Source: Truepera radiovictrix DSM 17093 (GTDB lineage: Bacteria > Deinococcota > Deinococci > Deinococcales > Trueperaceae). From it: a stretch of 64,000 nucleotides of DNA. The position numbers and the translations under genes were made by a program. Under the pieces are notes generated by a model. The model saw only the letters and a list, made by a program, of their open reading frames with translations. It was not told the DNA's origin and did not search any database. Of the stretch, positions 7,443 to 14,382 are shown in pieces (position 1 is the stretch's first letter; each line of letters opens with the position of its first letter). Where the stretch lies: positions 935,001 to 999,000 of the forward strand of contig NC_014221.1 in NCBI RefSeq assembly GCF_000092425.1, read 5' to 3'.

Positions 7443-8078
7443 TCAGGGGATGCTGATCGCCTCGAGCGGCAGCACGCCCGGTTCGCTGTGGGTGTACGCC
7501 TCGAAGGTCTCGTCGACCTCGAGCTCGCCGATAAAGCCGAAGATGCGGATCGGGTAGTCGCCGCTCTCGGTCGGGACGAAGGCGGCGGTGTAACGCCCCC
7601 CGCCGAGGTCGATGAGTTCGAGTTCGAGGGTGCTCTGGCCGTCCGGGCTGATGATCTGCGCGCTCAGCCCGGGTGCGAGGTTTTCAACCCCGGCGCCGCC
7701 GTGGCTGTGGCCGTGCTCGTCGGCGTGATCGTGCGCGTCGGCGTGCTCGTGCCCGTGGTCGTGGCCGTGGTCGTGCTCATGGTCGTGGGTGTGCTCATGA
7801 TCGTGGCCGTGCTCACCCTCGTGCGCTGCGGCGGCGTGGTCGTGAGCGTGACCGTCCCCGTGGCCGTGTTCACCGGCGGCCTCGAGGTCTTCGGGGCGCG
7901 CTTCGGTGATGATGAGGTCGAGGCCGTTGAGGATGCCCGCATAGGCGGGGTTGACGGTGAACCCGACGGTGATCATGTAGGGGGTACCCGCGCTCTCACC
8001 GACGATGCGCGACTCGTGGGCGAAGGCGGCACTGAGCAGGGCGAGGGCGCACGCGGCGCCGAAAAGGCGTTGCAGCAT
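7443..8078 (-). CDS. Exported histidine-rich protein, putative metal binder
   Basis: This 211-residue protein has a signal peptide ending AAFAHES, followed by a beta-rich domain (PYMITVGFTVNPAYAGILNG) and a low-complexity segment at residues 71-126 with 23 His, mostly in HxH or HD repeats. A second beta domain (TLELELIDLGGGRYTAAFVP) closes the protein. I do not recognise a named family. The position one base before copC and the His tract point to binding of copper, zinc or nickel in the periplasm. The ATG at 8078 is preceded by AAAGGAAAG. The nucleotide repeat encoding the His tract could vary in length. Confidence 0.8.
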   Translation of the reverse strand: MLQRLFGAACALALLSAAFAHESRIVGESAGTPYMITVGFTVNPAYAGILNGLDLIITEARPEDLEAAGEHGHGDGHAHDHAAAAHEGEHGHDHEHTHDHEHDHGHDHGHEHADAHDHADEHGHSHGGAGVENLAPGLSAQIISPDGQSTLELELIDLGGGRYTAAFVPTESGDYPIRIFGFIGELEVDETFEAYTHSEPGVLPLEAISIP

Positions 8079-8110
8079 AGCTTTCCTTTCATAAACGTGT
8101 CGGTCAACGA

Positions 8111-8131
8111 CGGCCCAAGCTGTCTGGGCCG
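8111..8131. other. Inverted repeat before the His-rich gene
   Basis: CGGCCCA (8111-8117) and TGGGCCG (8125-8131) form a 7-bp stem with a 7-nt loop, 33-53 nt upstream of the start at 8078. It could be an operator or a weak terminator of the upstream gene; there is no T tract. Confidence 0.4.
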
Positions 8132-8198
8132 CCCTTGGTAGGGGGGAGGGTGTAGATGATGTCAGCAGGGGTGCGGCGAGGCGCGTGCCCAGATGCCG

Positions 8199-8585
8199 CT
8201 ACGCTGCGCGGGGTGGCGCGCGGCTCCGGTAGTGCGCGACGGTGCGGTGAGAGGGCGCTCGGGTCGCGGCGCGAGCGGTTCTAAAGCGGCGCAGCGAGGC
8301 GACGGTCGGGTTGACTTCGGGGGCGAGGAGCCCCGCGCCGACGACGCAGAGCGCGCAGTGCGGCTCGCCGCGGTCGTGATGGCTTTTGTGCTCGCCGTGT
8401 GAGCGCTCCGGGGTGGGGTGATGGGGGTGCGCGGCGCATGTCGCTCCGTGGCCGAGCTGACCGAACGCGGCCACCTTGTGCGGTGCGTAGGGGGCCAGAG
8501 AGACCCCGAGCCCCACGGCCAGGGCCAGAGCGGCCCGCGCTACCCAGCGGAGCGCGTTATGGTTGCAGACGCGCCGGTGCCTCAT
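8199..8585 (-). CDS. DUF2946-like small exported protein
   Basis: The 128-residue protein has an N-terminal hydrophobic segment (VARAALALAVGLGVSLAP), then a His-rich stretch (AAHPHHPTPERSHGEHKSHHD) and EPHCALCVVGAGLL. The HCxxC arrangement after a His-rich linker resembles DUF2946, a family often found in copper gene clusters. The second half is basic and low in sequence signal. An upstream in-frame GTG (8597) is an alternative start. Metal binding is inferred from the Cys/His content and context only. Confidence 0.6.
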   Translation of the reverse strand: MRHRRVCNHNALRWVARAALALAVGLGVSLAPYAPHKVAAFGQLGHGATCAAHPHHPTPERSHGEHKSHHDRGEPHCALCVVGAGLLAPEVNPTVASLRRFRTARAATRAPSHRTVAHYRSRAPPRAA

Positions 8586-8633
8586 GGCTCGCACCACTCA
8601 CCAGCCTCATACCCCAGGGCCACGCCAAAGGCC

Positions 8634-10190
8634 CTAAAAGGTCGGACCAAACACGGTGCCGCGCATCTCCATGGGCTGGGCGAGCACCCACACGGAAAAC
8701 GCGGCGAACACGAGGATGAAGATGAGGGGTGGCCAGAGCGCCAGGGCGCCGCGCCGTCCAAAGTCGCGCAGGGCGATCCTAAAGGCAACCCAGAGGGCGA
8801 GGAGCGAGTAGAAGCTCACCAGGGTCGCGCCGATGGGGAAAAGCCAGCGCGTCGGGATCAGCCGGGAGAGCCGCCAGTTGGGATCTACGGGCAGCCCGCG
8901 GAGGGCGAAAAAGTGCTCGAACACGGGGACGATGCTGAGCGCGCCGGTTAAAAAGTGAAAGAGGTAGTGCGCCGCCCAGAAGCCGAACGCCAGCGGCAGG
9001 AGCACGTAGCCCCAACGTAAGAGCGCTGCCTGGAGCCCCTGCCGGACCCCGCCCAAACGGTCGGCGTAGAGCGCCATCGCGGCGGTGATGCCGAAGCCAA
9101 AGGCGCTCACGAGCCCGAAGATGAAAGCGAGCAAGAGCGGTTCGTTGCGCGTCCCCAAGGTGTCGGACAACCACTGCGCAAAGCTGAAGTAGGGCCCGAT
9201 CATGGCAACAGCGTTGAGCAGTCCCCAGAAGGCGAGAAAAACCCCGAGCAGCACCACGCTCAGCTTGCCGCGGCGCGCCCACACCTCGCGGGTCCACTCC
9301 CACCCCGGAGCGCGCGTGACGAGCGCGACGTTGTCGTAGGGGCAGGCGCGCACGCAGTTAAAGCAGTTCGTGCAGTCCATGTTCGACTGGATGGTGGGAA
9401 CGAAGAGGTCCGTTTCGCACCCCGGGAAGAAGCCCTCGCCGTTGGGGCGCGTAATCTCGCTCAAGGGGATAAAGGCGGCTTCGCCCTTCGCGTCGGCGCG
9501 GTCGGCGTAGCTCTCGCGGCCGTGCAAGCACGGTTTATGCTCGCACCGGCGGCAGATGTCGGCGTCTTTGGCGGCGATCTGCGTCGGCGAGGCGGTCGCG
9601 AGGGCGAAGTTGAAGTTGCCCAGCGGGCACACGTAGCGGCAGAAGGTGCCCGCCGGAAAGAGGGTGTCGATAATGAGCGCGCCCGCGAAGTAGGCGAGCA
9701 CCAGCCACGCGGTCAGCCAGGGGCTCGCCCAGAGGTTGAACGCTTCGTACGAAAAGAAAAAGAGCAGCAGCAACAGGAGGACGACAACCTTGTTTTTGAG
9801 CACGCCGGGCCAGCGGAGTTTGCCCGGCAGCAGGCGCTCGAGGCGCCGGGTCGCGCCGCGCGTCAGCATGAGCGGGCACGCGGCGCAAAAGGCGTTGCCC
9901 AACAGGGCGAGCGCGACCACCACGAGCCCGCGGTAGTGGAGCCAGACGCTGGTGGTGGCGACGTTGCGCGGGGCGAGCTGCCGACCGGTAAAACCGTCAA
10001 CGAGGACGAAGAGGGCGAGCACCAAAAGTGGCAGCTGAAGGGCCAAGCGGGCGTAGCGCCAGCGCACGAACGCGCGCAGGCCCGGCAGAGCGAAGAGGTC
10101 GAAGCCTCGAGGTTGCGCGACGAGGGGCCCCGAACGCGGGGTGTGGGCGGGGGTCGCGCGCTCGGTAGGGTACATCGGCAGCTCGGTCAT
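8634..10190 (-). CDS. Membrane polyferredoxin (NapH/CcoG-like 4Fe-4S protein)
   Basis: The 518-residue protein has about eight membrane segments and several cysteine clusters: C102/C105, FCRYVCPLG (C184, C188), CRRCEHKPC (C213, C216, C221) and CTNCFNCVRACP (C273, C276, C279, C283). The last two fit 4Fe-4S clusters on the cytoplasmic side. The architecture is that of NapH, NosR C-terminus and CcoG-type electron carriers. CcoG reduces copper(II) for cytochrome oxidase assembly; with a FixH/YtkA-like gene two genes upstream in this copper block, a copper-reductase role is a reasonable inference. It is preceded by a 12-codon ORF whose stop overlaps its start (ATGA). Quinol oxidation in another pathway is possible. 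Confidence 0.8.
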   Translation of the reverse strand: MTELPMYPTERATPAHTPRSGPLVAQPRGFDLFALPGLRAFVRWRYARLALQLPLLVLALFVLVDGFTGRQLAPRNVATTSVWLHYRGLVVVALALLGNAFCAACPLMLTRGATRRLERLLPGKLRWPGVLKNKVVVLLLLLLFFFSYEAFNLWASPWLTAWLVLAYFAGALIIDTLFPAGTFCRYVCPLGNFNFALATASPTQIAAKDADICRRCEHKPCLHGRESYADRADAKGEAAFIPLSEITRPNGEGFFPGCETDLFVPTIQSNMDCTNCFNCVRACPYDNVALVTRAPGWEWTREVWARRGKLSVVLLGVFLAFWGLLNAVAMIGPYFSFAQWLSDTLGTRNEPLLLAFIFGLVSAFGFGITAAMALYADRLGGVRQGLQAALLRWGYVLLPLAFGFWAAHYLFHFLTGALSIVPVFEHFFALRGLPVDPNWRLSRLIPTRWLFPIGATLVSFYSLLALWVAFRIALRDFGRRGALALWPPLIFILVFAAFSVWVLAQPMEMRGTVFGPTF

Positions 10191-10225
10191 CTGGTGAGCT
10201 GCTCCGGCGAGAGGTGAACGGTCAT
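10187..10225 (-). CDS. 12-codon leader ORF coupled to the polyferredoxin gene
   Basis: ATG at 10225 follows a strong AGGAGGGG and encodes MTVHLSPEQLTR, ending at TGA 10189-10187, which overlaps the ATG at 10190. The downstream gene has a poorer site of its own, so ribosomes may reach it by reinitiation. The peptide itself need not have a function. Confidence 0.55.
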   Translation of the reverse strand: MTVHLSPEQLTR

Positions 10226-10305
10226 CGGTCCCCTCCTAGGGTGTGATGGGTGGGCGCCGAGGGGGACGCCTCGGCGCGCGGCTTCGGTAACGGCGCGTGC
10301 TTAGG

Positions 10306-10620
10306 TTACGGAAGCTGCCCGGGAGGGGCGCGGCTACAGGAGCGGAGGCGCAGCGGCGCCGCGGCGCGCGGTGTGAGGTGCGTAGGGGGCGCGTCGCTTT
10401 GGTAGAGCACGAAGGGCACCACCGCGGGTGCGCAGAGGGTGGCGACGCCCAGAACCGCGTCGACCGTATGCACGTGCGGCGGGGTCCCCTCGGGGTGGGT
10501 GTGGCCGAAGTCGTGTTCAGCGGCGAGGACGGGAGTGGCAAAAAGCGCCGAGGTCAGCAGAAACGCGAGCAGGGCCCTGAGCCCCGCCGAGAGGGCGCGC
10601 TGAAGCCGCGGCGCGTGCAC
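10306..10620 (-). CDS. Small exported protein of unknown function
   Basis: The 104-residue product has a signal peptide (LLAFLLTSALFATPVLA) followed by EHDFGHTHPEGTPPHVHTVD, a short His-rich segment, then a second hydrophobic stretch (VLGVATLCAPAVVPFVLY). The C-terminal 35 residues are basic and may be poorly conserved. GTG at 10620 has GGAGG at good spacing, and the gene starts one base after the stop of the FixH-like gene. The His pattern and context suggest a metal-associated envelope protein; I do not recognise the family. Confidence 0.6.
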   Translation of the reverse strand: MHAPRLQRALSAGLRALLAFLLTSALFATPVLAAEHDFGHTHPEGTPPHVHTVDAVLGVATLCAPAVVPFVLYQSDAPPTHLTPRAAAPLRLRSCSRAPPGQLP

Positions 10621-10621
10621 C

Positions 10622-11020
10622 TTAGCCTCCGGGAACGGAGATCGGCCGGTCGGCGCTCGCGCGGGCGCCGTCGGGCAGGGTCACCTCGGCGGTGAGCAGC
10701 CAGTCGCCCGCCATGTTGAGGTCGAAGTCGGGGACGCTGTAGAGGCCGGGCTCGAGCTCCTGCGCCTCGGCGATGACCGGCTCCATGCCGGCGTGCGTCA
10801 TGTTGCCCGTCACCGTGACCTGCGCCTCGGAGACGCCCTCGCTACCGTCGAGGACGTAGACGAGCACCTCGGCGGGGCCGACGGCGGGGGGGTTGGGCAG
10901 CTCGAGGCTCACGCGCACCCCCGGCGGGTTCTGCACGCTCCCCGCACCGCTGGCCGCTTCGGGCGGCCGGCAGGCGCTAAGGGGCGCGCACAAAAGGAGC
11001 ATCAGGACAAGTCGCTTCAC
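10622..11020 (-). CDS. FixH/YtkA-like lipoprotein
   Basis: The 132-residue protein has a lipoprotein signal (MKRLVLMLLLCAPLSAC, lipobox LSAC). The mature part is an Ig-like beta domain: VSLELPNPPAVGPAEVLVYV, GNMTHAGMEPVIAEAQELEPG, LYSVPDFDLNMAGDW, which follows the YtkA/FixH pattern. Such domains accompany copper or cytochrome oxidase assembly genes. It starts with GTG 11020, 7 nt after TACACT (11033-11028 on the minus strand), so this is probably the first gene of the transcript reaching into the copper block, with a leaderless start. Confidence 0.75.
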   Translation of the reverse strand: MKRLVLMLLLCAPLSACRPPEAASGAGSVQNPPGVRVSLELPNPPAVGPAEVLVYVLDGSEGVSEAQVTVTGNMTHAGMEPVIAEAQELEPGLYSVPDFDLNMAGDWLLTAEVTLPDGARASADRPISVPGG

Positions 11021-11092
11021 TCCGCCTAGTGTACTCCGCGCGGGCGCTTGGGGGGGTGGTACGAATGTCCTCAGCTGTTTGCCAGAGGCGGG

Positions 11093-11764
11093 CTAGGGGT
11101 TCAGGACTGCGAAACGCTCGCCAGTAAGCCAGTAGAGGGTGTGTTCGTTGACGTTCTCGAGGTGGTCGCCGATGCGCTCTAGGTGGCGGGCGACGCTCAG
11201 CAGCTTCGTCGCTTGGCCGATCAGCTTGGGGTTTTCCATCATGTAGGTTAGCAGTTCGCGCTGGATCTGCTCGTAGAGGTCGTCGATCTCGTCGTCCATG
11301 GCGTGCGCCTCACGGGCCGCGTTCGCGTCGGACTCGGCGATCGCTTTGATGGTGCGCTCGTTCATCAAGCTCAGGATCTCAAAGATGCGCACCGTGTCGA
11401 CGTACTTTTTGATGGGCGGTTTTTCGGCCAGCTCGGCGCCCGCCCGCGCGATGTGTTTGGCGTTGTCGCCGGCGCGCTCGATGTCGGCTAAGGCGCGGTG
11501 CATGGCGCCCAAAAAGCGCAGGTCCGAAGCGGCGGGTTGGCGCCGCGCGATGACCGTCAAGATGGTCTGCTCGAGGCTCGCCTCGAGCGTGTCGACCTGC
11601 CGGTCGTTCTCCGCGCAGCGCTCGGCCGCCGCGACGTCGCCGTCAATAAGCGCGCGTTTGGCGAGTTCGCACGACTCGCGCACAAACGAGAGCATCCGCA
11701 CGACCGAAGCGGTGATCTCCTGGAGGTTTTGGTCCAAGGGGTTCATGATGTCAGAGCGTAGCAT
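11093..11764 (-). CDS. phoU: Phosphate signalling protein PhoU
   Basis: The 223-residue helical protein contains two PhoU repeats with the characteristic E/D-rich metal-binding helices (LADIERAGDNAKHIA near residue 96, and ARHLERIGDHLENVNE near 196). PhoU binds the Pst phosphate transporter and the PhoR kinase and damps the phosphate-starvation response. ATG 11764 lies 6 nt after a CATACT box; an internal ATG at 11746 (MNPLDQ) is an alternative. Two CTGACA repeats 11 bp apart stand just upstream. No pst genes are in the window; a PhoB/PhoR-like pair is encoded divergently 0.95 kb away. Confidence 0.93.
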   Translation of the reverse strand: MLRSDIMNPLDQNLQEITASVVRMLSFVRESCELAKRALIDGDVAAAERCAENDRQVDTLEASLEQTILTVIARRQPAASDLRFLGAMHRALADIERAGDNAKHIARAGAELAEKPPIKKYVDTVRIFEILSLMNERTIKAIAESDANAAREAHAMDDEIDDLYEQIQRELLTYMMENPKLIGQATKLLSVARHLERIGDHLENVNEHTLYWLTGERFAVLNP

Positions 11765-11770
11765 CTTACG

Positions 11771-11802
11771 AGTATGACCGCGCGCTGTCAGGGGGGTGTC
11801 AG
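11771..11802 (-). promoter_or_regulatory. Candidate Pho box and promoter of phoU
   Basis: On the minus strand CTGACA (11802-11797) and CTGACA (11791-11786) repeat with an 11-bp period, followed 9 nt later by the -10 box CATACT (11776-11771). The repeat spacing is that of PhoB/PhoP binding sites. The same arrangement precedes the response regulator gene at 12716. Confidence 0.6.
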
Positions 11803-11990
11803 GAGAGCGGTTAAGGTAGTTACGCAGCCTTTACAAGGGGGCGGTGCTCCACCGCCACCGACGTTCGCGAAAGAAGGCGCACGGGGGCTTGGACCGCGGG
11901 CTTCTGCCGGGAGGGGAATAGAGGCTTGGGTCGAGAGCGGTTGCGCTGGACGCCCCACGTTTCTGAGGTGCTGTGCAAGGAGATGCTCAC

Positions 11991-12412
11991 ATGAAGAGCC
12001 AGGGAGAGCTACCAGCCAGAGGGGCCCTGATAGCGTACGAGCCCCCACCCCCGCAGCCCCCTGCCGTTCAGATGCTAGTTGTAACTTCTGGTAGAGCTGT
12101 TCTCGGTCAGGAGGTGGTCCGCCGCTGGTGGTAGATGGAGAACTGGTTGAAGTGTCCTTGGACGACGCTGCGGCACGTCAGCTCGAGTGGCCTTTCCCGC
12201 TCATAACCCCTAGTACGGGAGACTTGCGGTGGACGTTCCACACCGCTGTGGCGCCCAGAAAGGTGGAGCTACAGATCATAGACGCTGCCACGTTTGACCC
12301 GCTCAAGCTCCCTCACGAGCACGACAACCTCGCCTCGTGTACGGTCAACGGCGACGACTTCGGCGGACAGCTACCCCGCTGCCTCTCGTCAAAAGATGAC
12401 AGCGGACAGTGA
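11991..12412 (+). pseudogene. Frameshifted small gene or overlapping gene pair
   Basis: An ORF opens at ATG 11991 after AAGGAG and runs 47 codons to TAG 12134 (MKSQGELPARGALIAYEPPP, then QMLVVTSGRAVLGQEVVRRWW). A second frame from GTG 12128 continues for 94 codons (MVDGELVEVSLDDAAARQ...) to TGA 12412. Both have protein-like composition, and together they read as one polypeptide of about 140 residues broken by a one-base shift near 12120-12131. The overlap GTGGTAG would also permit coupled translation of two small proteins. I recognise no family. The stretch is less G+C-rich than its surroundings (12241-12300 has 36 G+C of 60). Confidence 0.45.
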
Positions 12413-12614
12413 TTGCTATCCACCCCGGTCGACCGCAAGGTGGACACTCCCATGAAGGTTATCTTGACAGCCTGGTGGCACTACCTCTCTCCCTCGTCCT
12501 GACGGCTACCTCGCTTGATGAAGCGTTTGATTCAACAACCTTGTGGGCGACTTGGGTGTTTACGCTGTCTGGTGAGTCAAAGTAGGCGGTCGTCGGCTTA
12601 CGTCGTCCCGTTCC

Positions 12615-12647
12615 CTGACGGCGCCCTGACAAAGGGGGGGCTACAAT
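12615..12647 (+). promoter_or_regulatory. Candidate Pho box and promoter of the response regulator
   Basis: CTGACG (12615-12620) and CTGACA (12626-12631) repeat with an 11-bp period; TACAAT (12642-12647) follows after 10 nt. The layout mirrors that before phoU and suggests autoregulation. The first codon downstream is an ATG at 12654, 6 nt after the -10 box. Confidence 0.6.
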
Positions 12648-12653
12648 GCTCCT

Positions 12654-12719
12654 ATGCAGGCCCTCGGGACCCCGGATAGCACGCGAGGCACGCCCAAACG
12701 CGGCATCCCCAAACGATGA
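12654..12719 (+). CDS. Leaderless 21-codon ORF coupled to the response regulator
   Basis: ATG 12654 stands 6 nt after TACAAT, so the transcript probably begins at or near this codon. The frame (starting MQALGTPD) ends at TGA 12717-12719, overlapping the ATG at 12716 (ATGA). The response regulator start has no Shine-Dalgarno, so its translation may depend on this small ORF. Confidence 0.55.
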   Translation: MQALGTPDSTRGTPKRGIPKR

Positions 12720-13387
12720 GCGCGCGCGTCTTGGTCGTTGAAGATGAGTTCGTGGTGCGCGAACTCATCGCGTTTCACCTCACGCAAGCGGGCTTTACCG
12801 TCGAGGAGGTCGGCACGCTCGAGGAGGCGTGGCGTTCGCTCACCGGCGTCGACGCGGTGGTGCTCGACTGGATGCTCCCCGACGGTTCGGGGGTGGAGTG
12901 GCTGCGGCGGCTCCGGGCGACCGTGCGGGGGGAGCGGCTGCCGGTGTTGATGCTGACCGCCCGCGCGAGCGAGCGCGACAAGGTCTTCGGGCTCGACGCG
13001 GGGGCGGACGACTACCTCGCCAAACCGTTCTCGTCAGCCGAGCTGACCGCCCGGCTGCGGGCGCTGCTGCGCCGCACCGAGCCGCAGCGGGTGCACAAGG
13101 TGGGCCCTTTGGAGCTCGACGAGCGCCTCGGGGTGGTGACCTTAAACGGCCGCGAGCTCTCCTTGACCCGCCGCGAGTTCGAGCTGCTGGCCTTTCTCTG
13201 CGCGAGCCCCGGGCGCGTCTTTTCGCGCACCGAGCTGCTCGACCGGGTGTGGGGGGAGGACTTTCTGGGCACCGAGCGCACCGTCGACCAGCACATCGCG
13301 CAGCTCCGGGCGCTCGTCGGCGCGGAGCTCATCGAGACGGTGCGCGGGCGCGGCTACCGCCTCCGCGCGCCCGAAGGGTCCGCTTAG
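12716..13387 (+). CDS. phoB: OmpR/PhoB-family response regulator
   Basis: The 223-residue protein has a receiver domain (residues 4-118) with acidic pocket VEDE, phosphoacceptor Asp51 in VVLDWMLPDGSG, Thr81 and Lys103 in AKPF. A winged-helix DNA-binding domain follows (about 128-220: LSLTRREFELLAFLCASPG, TVDQHIAQLR, RGRGYRL). The downstream kinase and nearby phoU make PhoB the best assignment, regulating phosphate-starvation genes. Candidate 11-bp-spaced repeats lie upstream of both this gene and phoU. The start ATG overlaps the stop of a short ORF. The kinase gene begins 9 nt after its stop. Confidence 0.85.
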   Translation: MSARVLVVEDEFVVRELIAFHLTQAGFTVEEVGTLEEAWRSLTGVDAVVLDWMLPDGSGVEWLRRLRATVRGERLPVLMLTARASERDKVFGLDAGADDYLAKPFSSAELTARLRALLRRTEPQRVHKVGPLELDERLGVVTLNGRELSLTRREFELLAFLCASPGRVFSRTELLDRVWGEDFLGTERTVDQHIAQLRALVGAELIETVRGRGYRLRAPEGSA

Positions 13388-13395
13388 GCTCGAGG

Positions 13396-14382
13396 ATGGA
13401 GGGGCGCGTGGACGCGAGCGGGTTGGGCGCCGAGGCCTTCGGCGACTGGTTCGACGCGCTCGACGACGGCCTGATCCTCGTGCGCGGCGGCCGCGTGGTG
13501 CGGCTCAACGCTGCGGCGGGGCGGTTGTTGGAGGTCGACCCCGAAGCGGCGGTCGGTGTGCCTCTGATCGGCGTGCTGCGCGACCACCGCCTCGAGACGG
13601 TCTTCTGCGAGGGGGGCGAGGTCGAGCTCGAGACGCGCGGCCGGGTGCTGCGCGCCAAAGCGACCCCCACGAGCCTGTTGCTGCGCGACATCACCGAGGC
13701 GCGCCGCGCCCAGGAGAGCGCCCGCGAGCTCCTGGCGGTGTTGTCGCACGAGCTGCGCACCCCCGCGACGGCGATCCGCTCGAGCCTAGAGGCGCTCCGC
13801 TACCCCTTACCCGAAGAGCAGCGCGAGCGCTTTTTGGCCCACGCCGAGGCCGAGACGGAGCGCTTGGTGCGGCTGCTCGACGACCTCACCGTGGACGTCA
13901 AACCGCCGCGGCTGCGCTCGCTGGCGCTGCGCGAGGTGTTGGCGCGCGCCGAGGCGCTCCTGGAGGACACCTTCGAGGCCCACCGCGTGCGGCTTAAGAC
14001 CGACGTGCCGCCGCTGATGGTGTGGGCGGACGCCGACAAGCTTCTGCAGGTGCTGATCAACCTCCTTGAAAACGCCGCCATCCACGGTCCCGACGGCGCT
14101 ACCGTACACCTCAGCGCGCGACCGGTCGGCAGCATGGTGCAGGTCGTGGTGCGCGACGAGGGGACGCCGCTGCCGCAAGGGGGTATCGAGCGCCTTTTTG
14201 AACCGCACGCGCGCGGGCGGCGCGTCAAGGTCAAGGGGACGGGGCTAGGGCTCTACATCGTCCGCAGCATCGCGCAGCGCTGGGGCGGCCAAGCGTGGGG
14301 GCGGCCGCTCCCTAGCGGCAACGAGTTCGGCTTCAGCGTGCCGTTAAAGGGGAGCGCGCAGGCCTCAGAACCTCCCCGGTAG
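13396..14382 (+). CDS. PhoR-like sensor histidine kinase without membrane segments
   Basis: The 328-residue kinase has a PAS-like N-terminal domain (about 15-100: WFDALDDGLILVRGGRVVRL, NAAAGRLLEVDPEAAVG), a HisKA domain with His118 in AVLSHELRTPATAIRSS, and an ATPase domain with N box LINLLENAAIHG and G box KGTGLGLYIVRSIA. There is no hydrophobic segment, so it is soluble; PhoR proteins usually have a membrane anchor but receive the phosphate signal through PstSCAB-PhoU and the PAS domain. ATG 13396 follows the regulator closely, and its end overlaps the convergent phosphoesterase gene by 18 bp. Assignment to phosphate sensing rests on context. Confidence 0.82.
   Translation: MEGRVDASGLGAEAFGDWFDALDDGLILVRGGRVVRLNAAAGRLLEVDPEAAVGVPLIGVLRDHRLETVFCEGGEVELETRGRVLRAKATPTSLLLRDITEARRAQESARELLAVLSHELRTPATAIRSSLEALRYPLPEEQRERFLAHAEAETERLVRLLDDLTVDVKPPRLRSLALREVLARAEALLEDTFEAHRVRLKTDVPPLMVWADADKLLQVLINLLENAAIHGPDGATVHLSARPVGSMVQVVVRDEGTPLPQGGIERLFEPHARGRRVKVKGTGLGLYIVRSIAQRWGGQAWGRPLPSGNEFGFSVPLKGSAQASEPPR

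Noticed and set aside
12829-13395. Upstream extension of the histidine kinase frame
   Set aside because: This part lies inside the response regulator in another frame and reads as low-complexity Arg/Ala/Gly. The kinase starts at ATG 13396.
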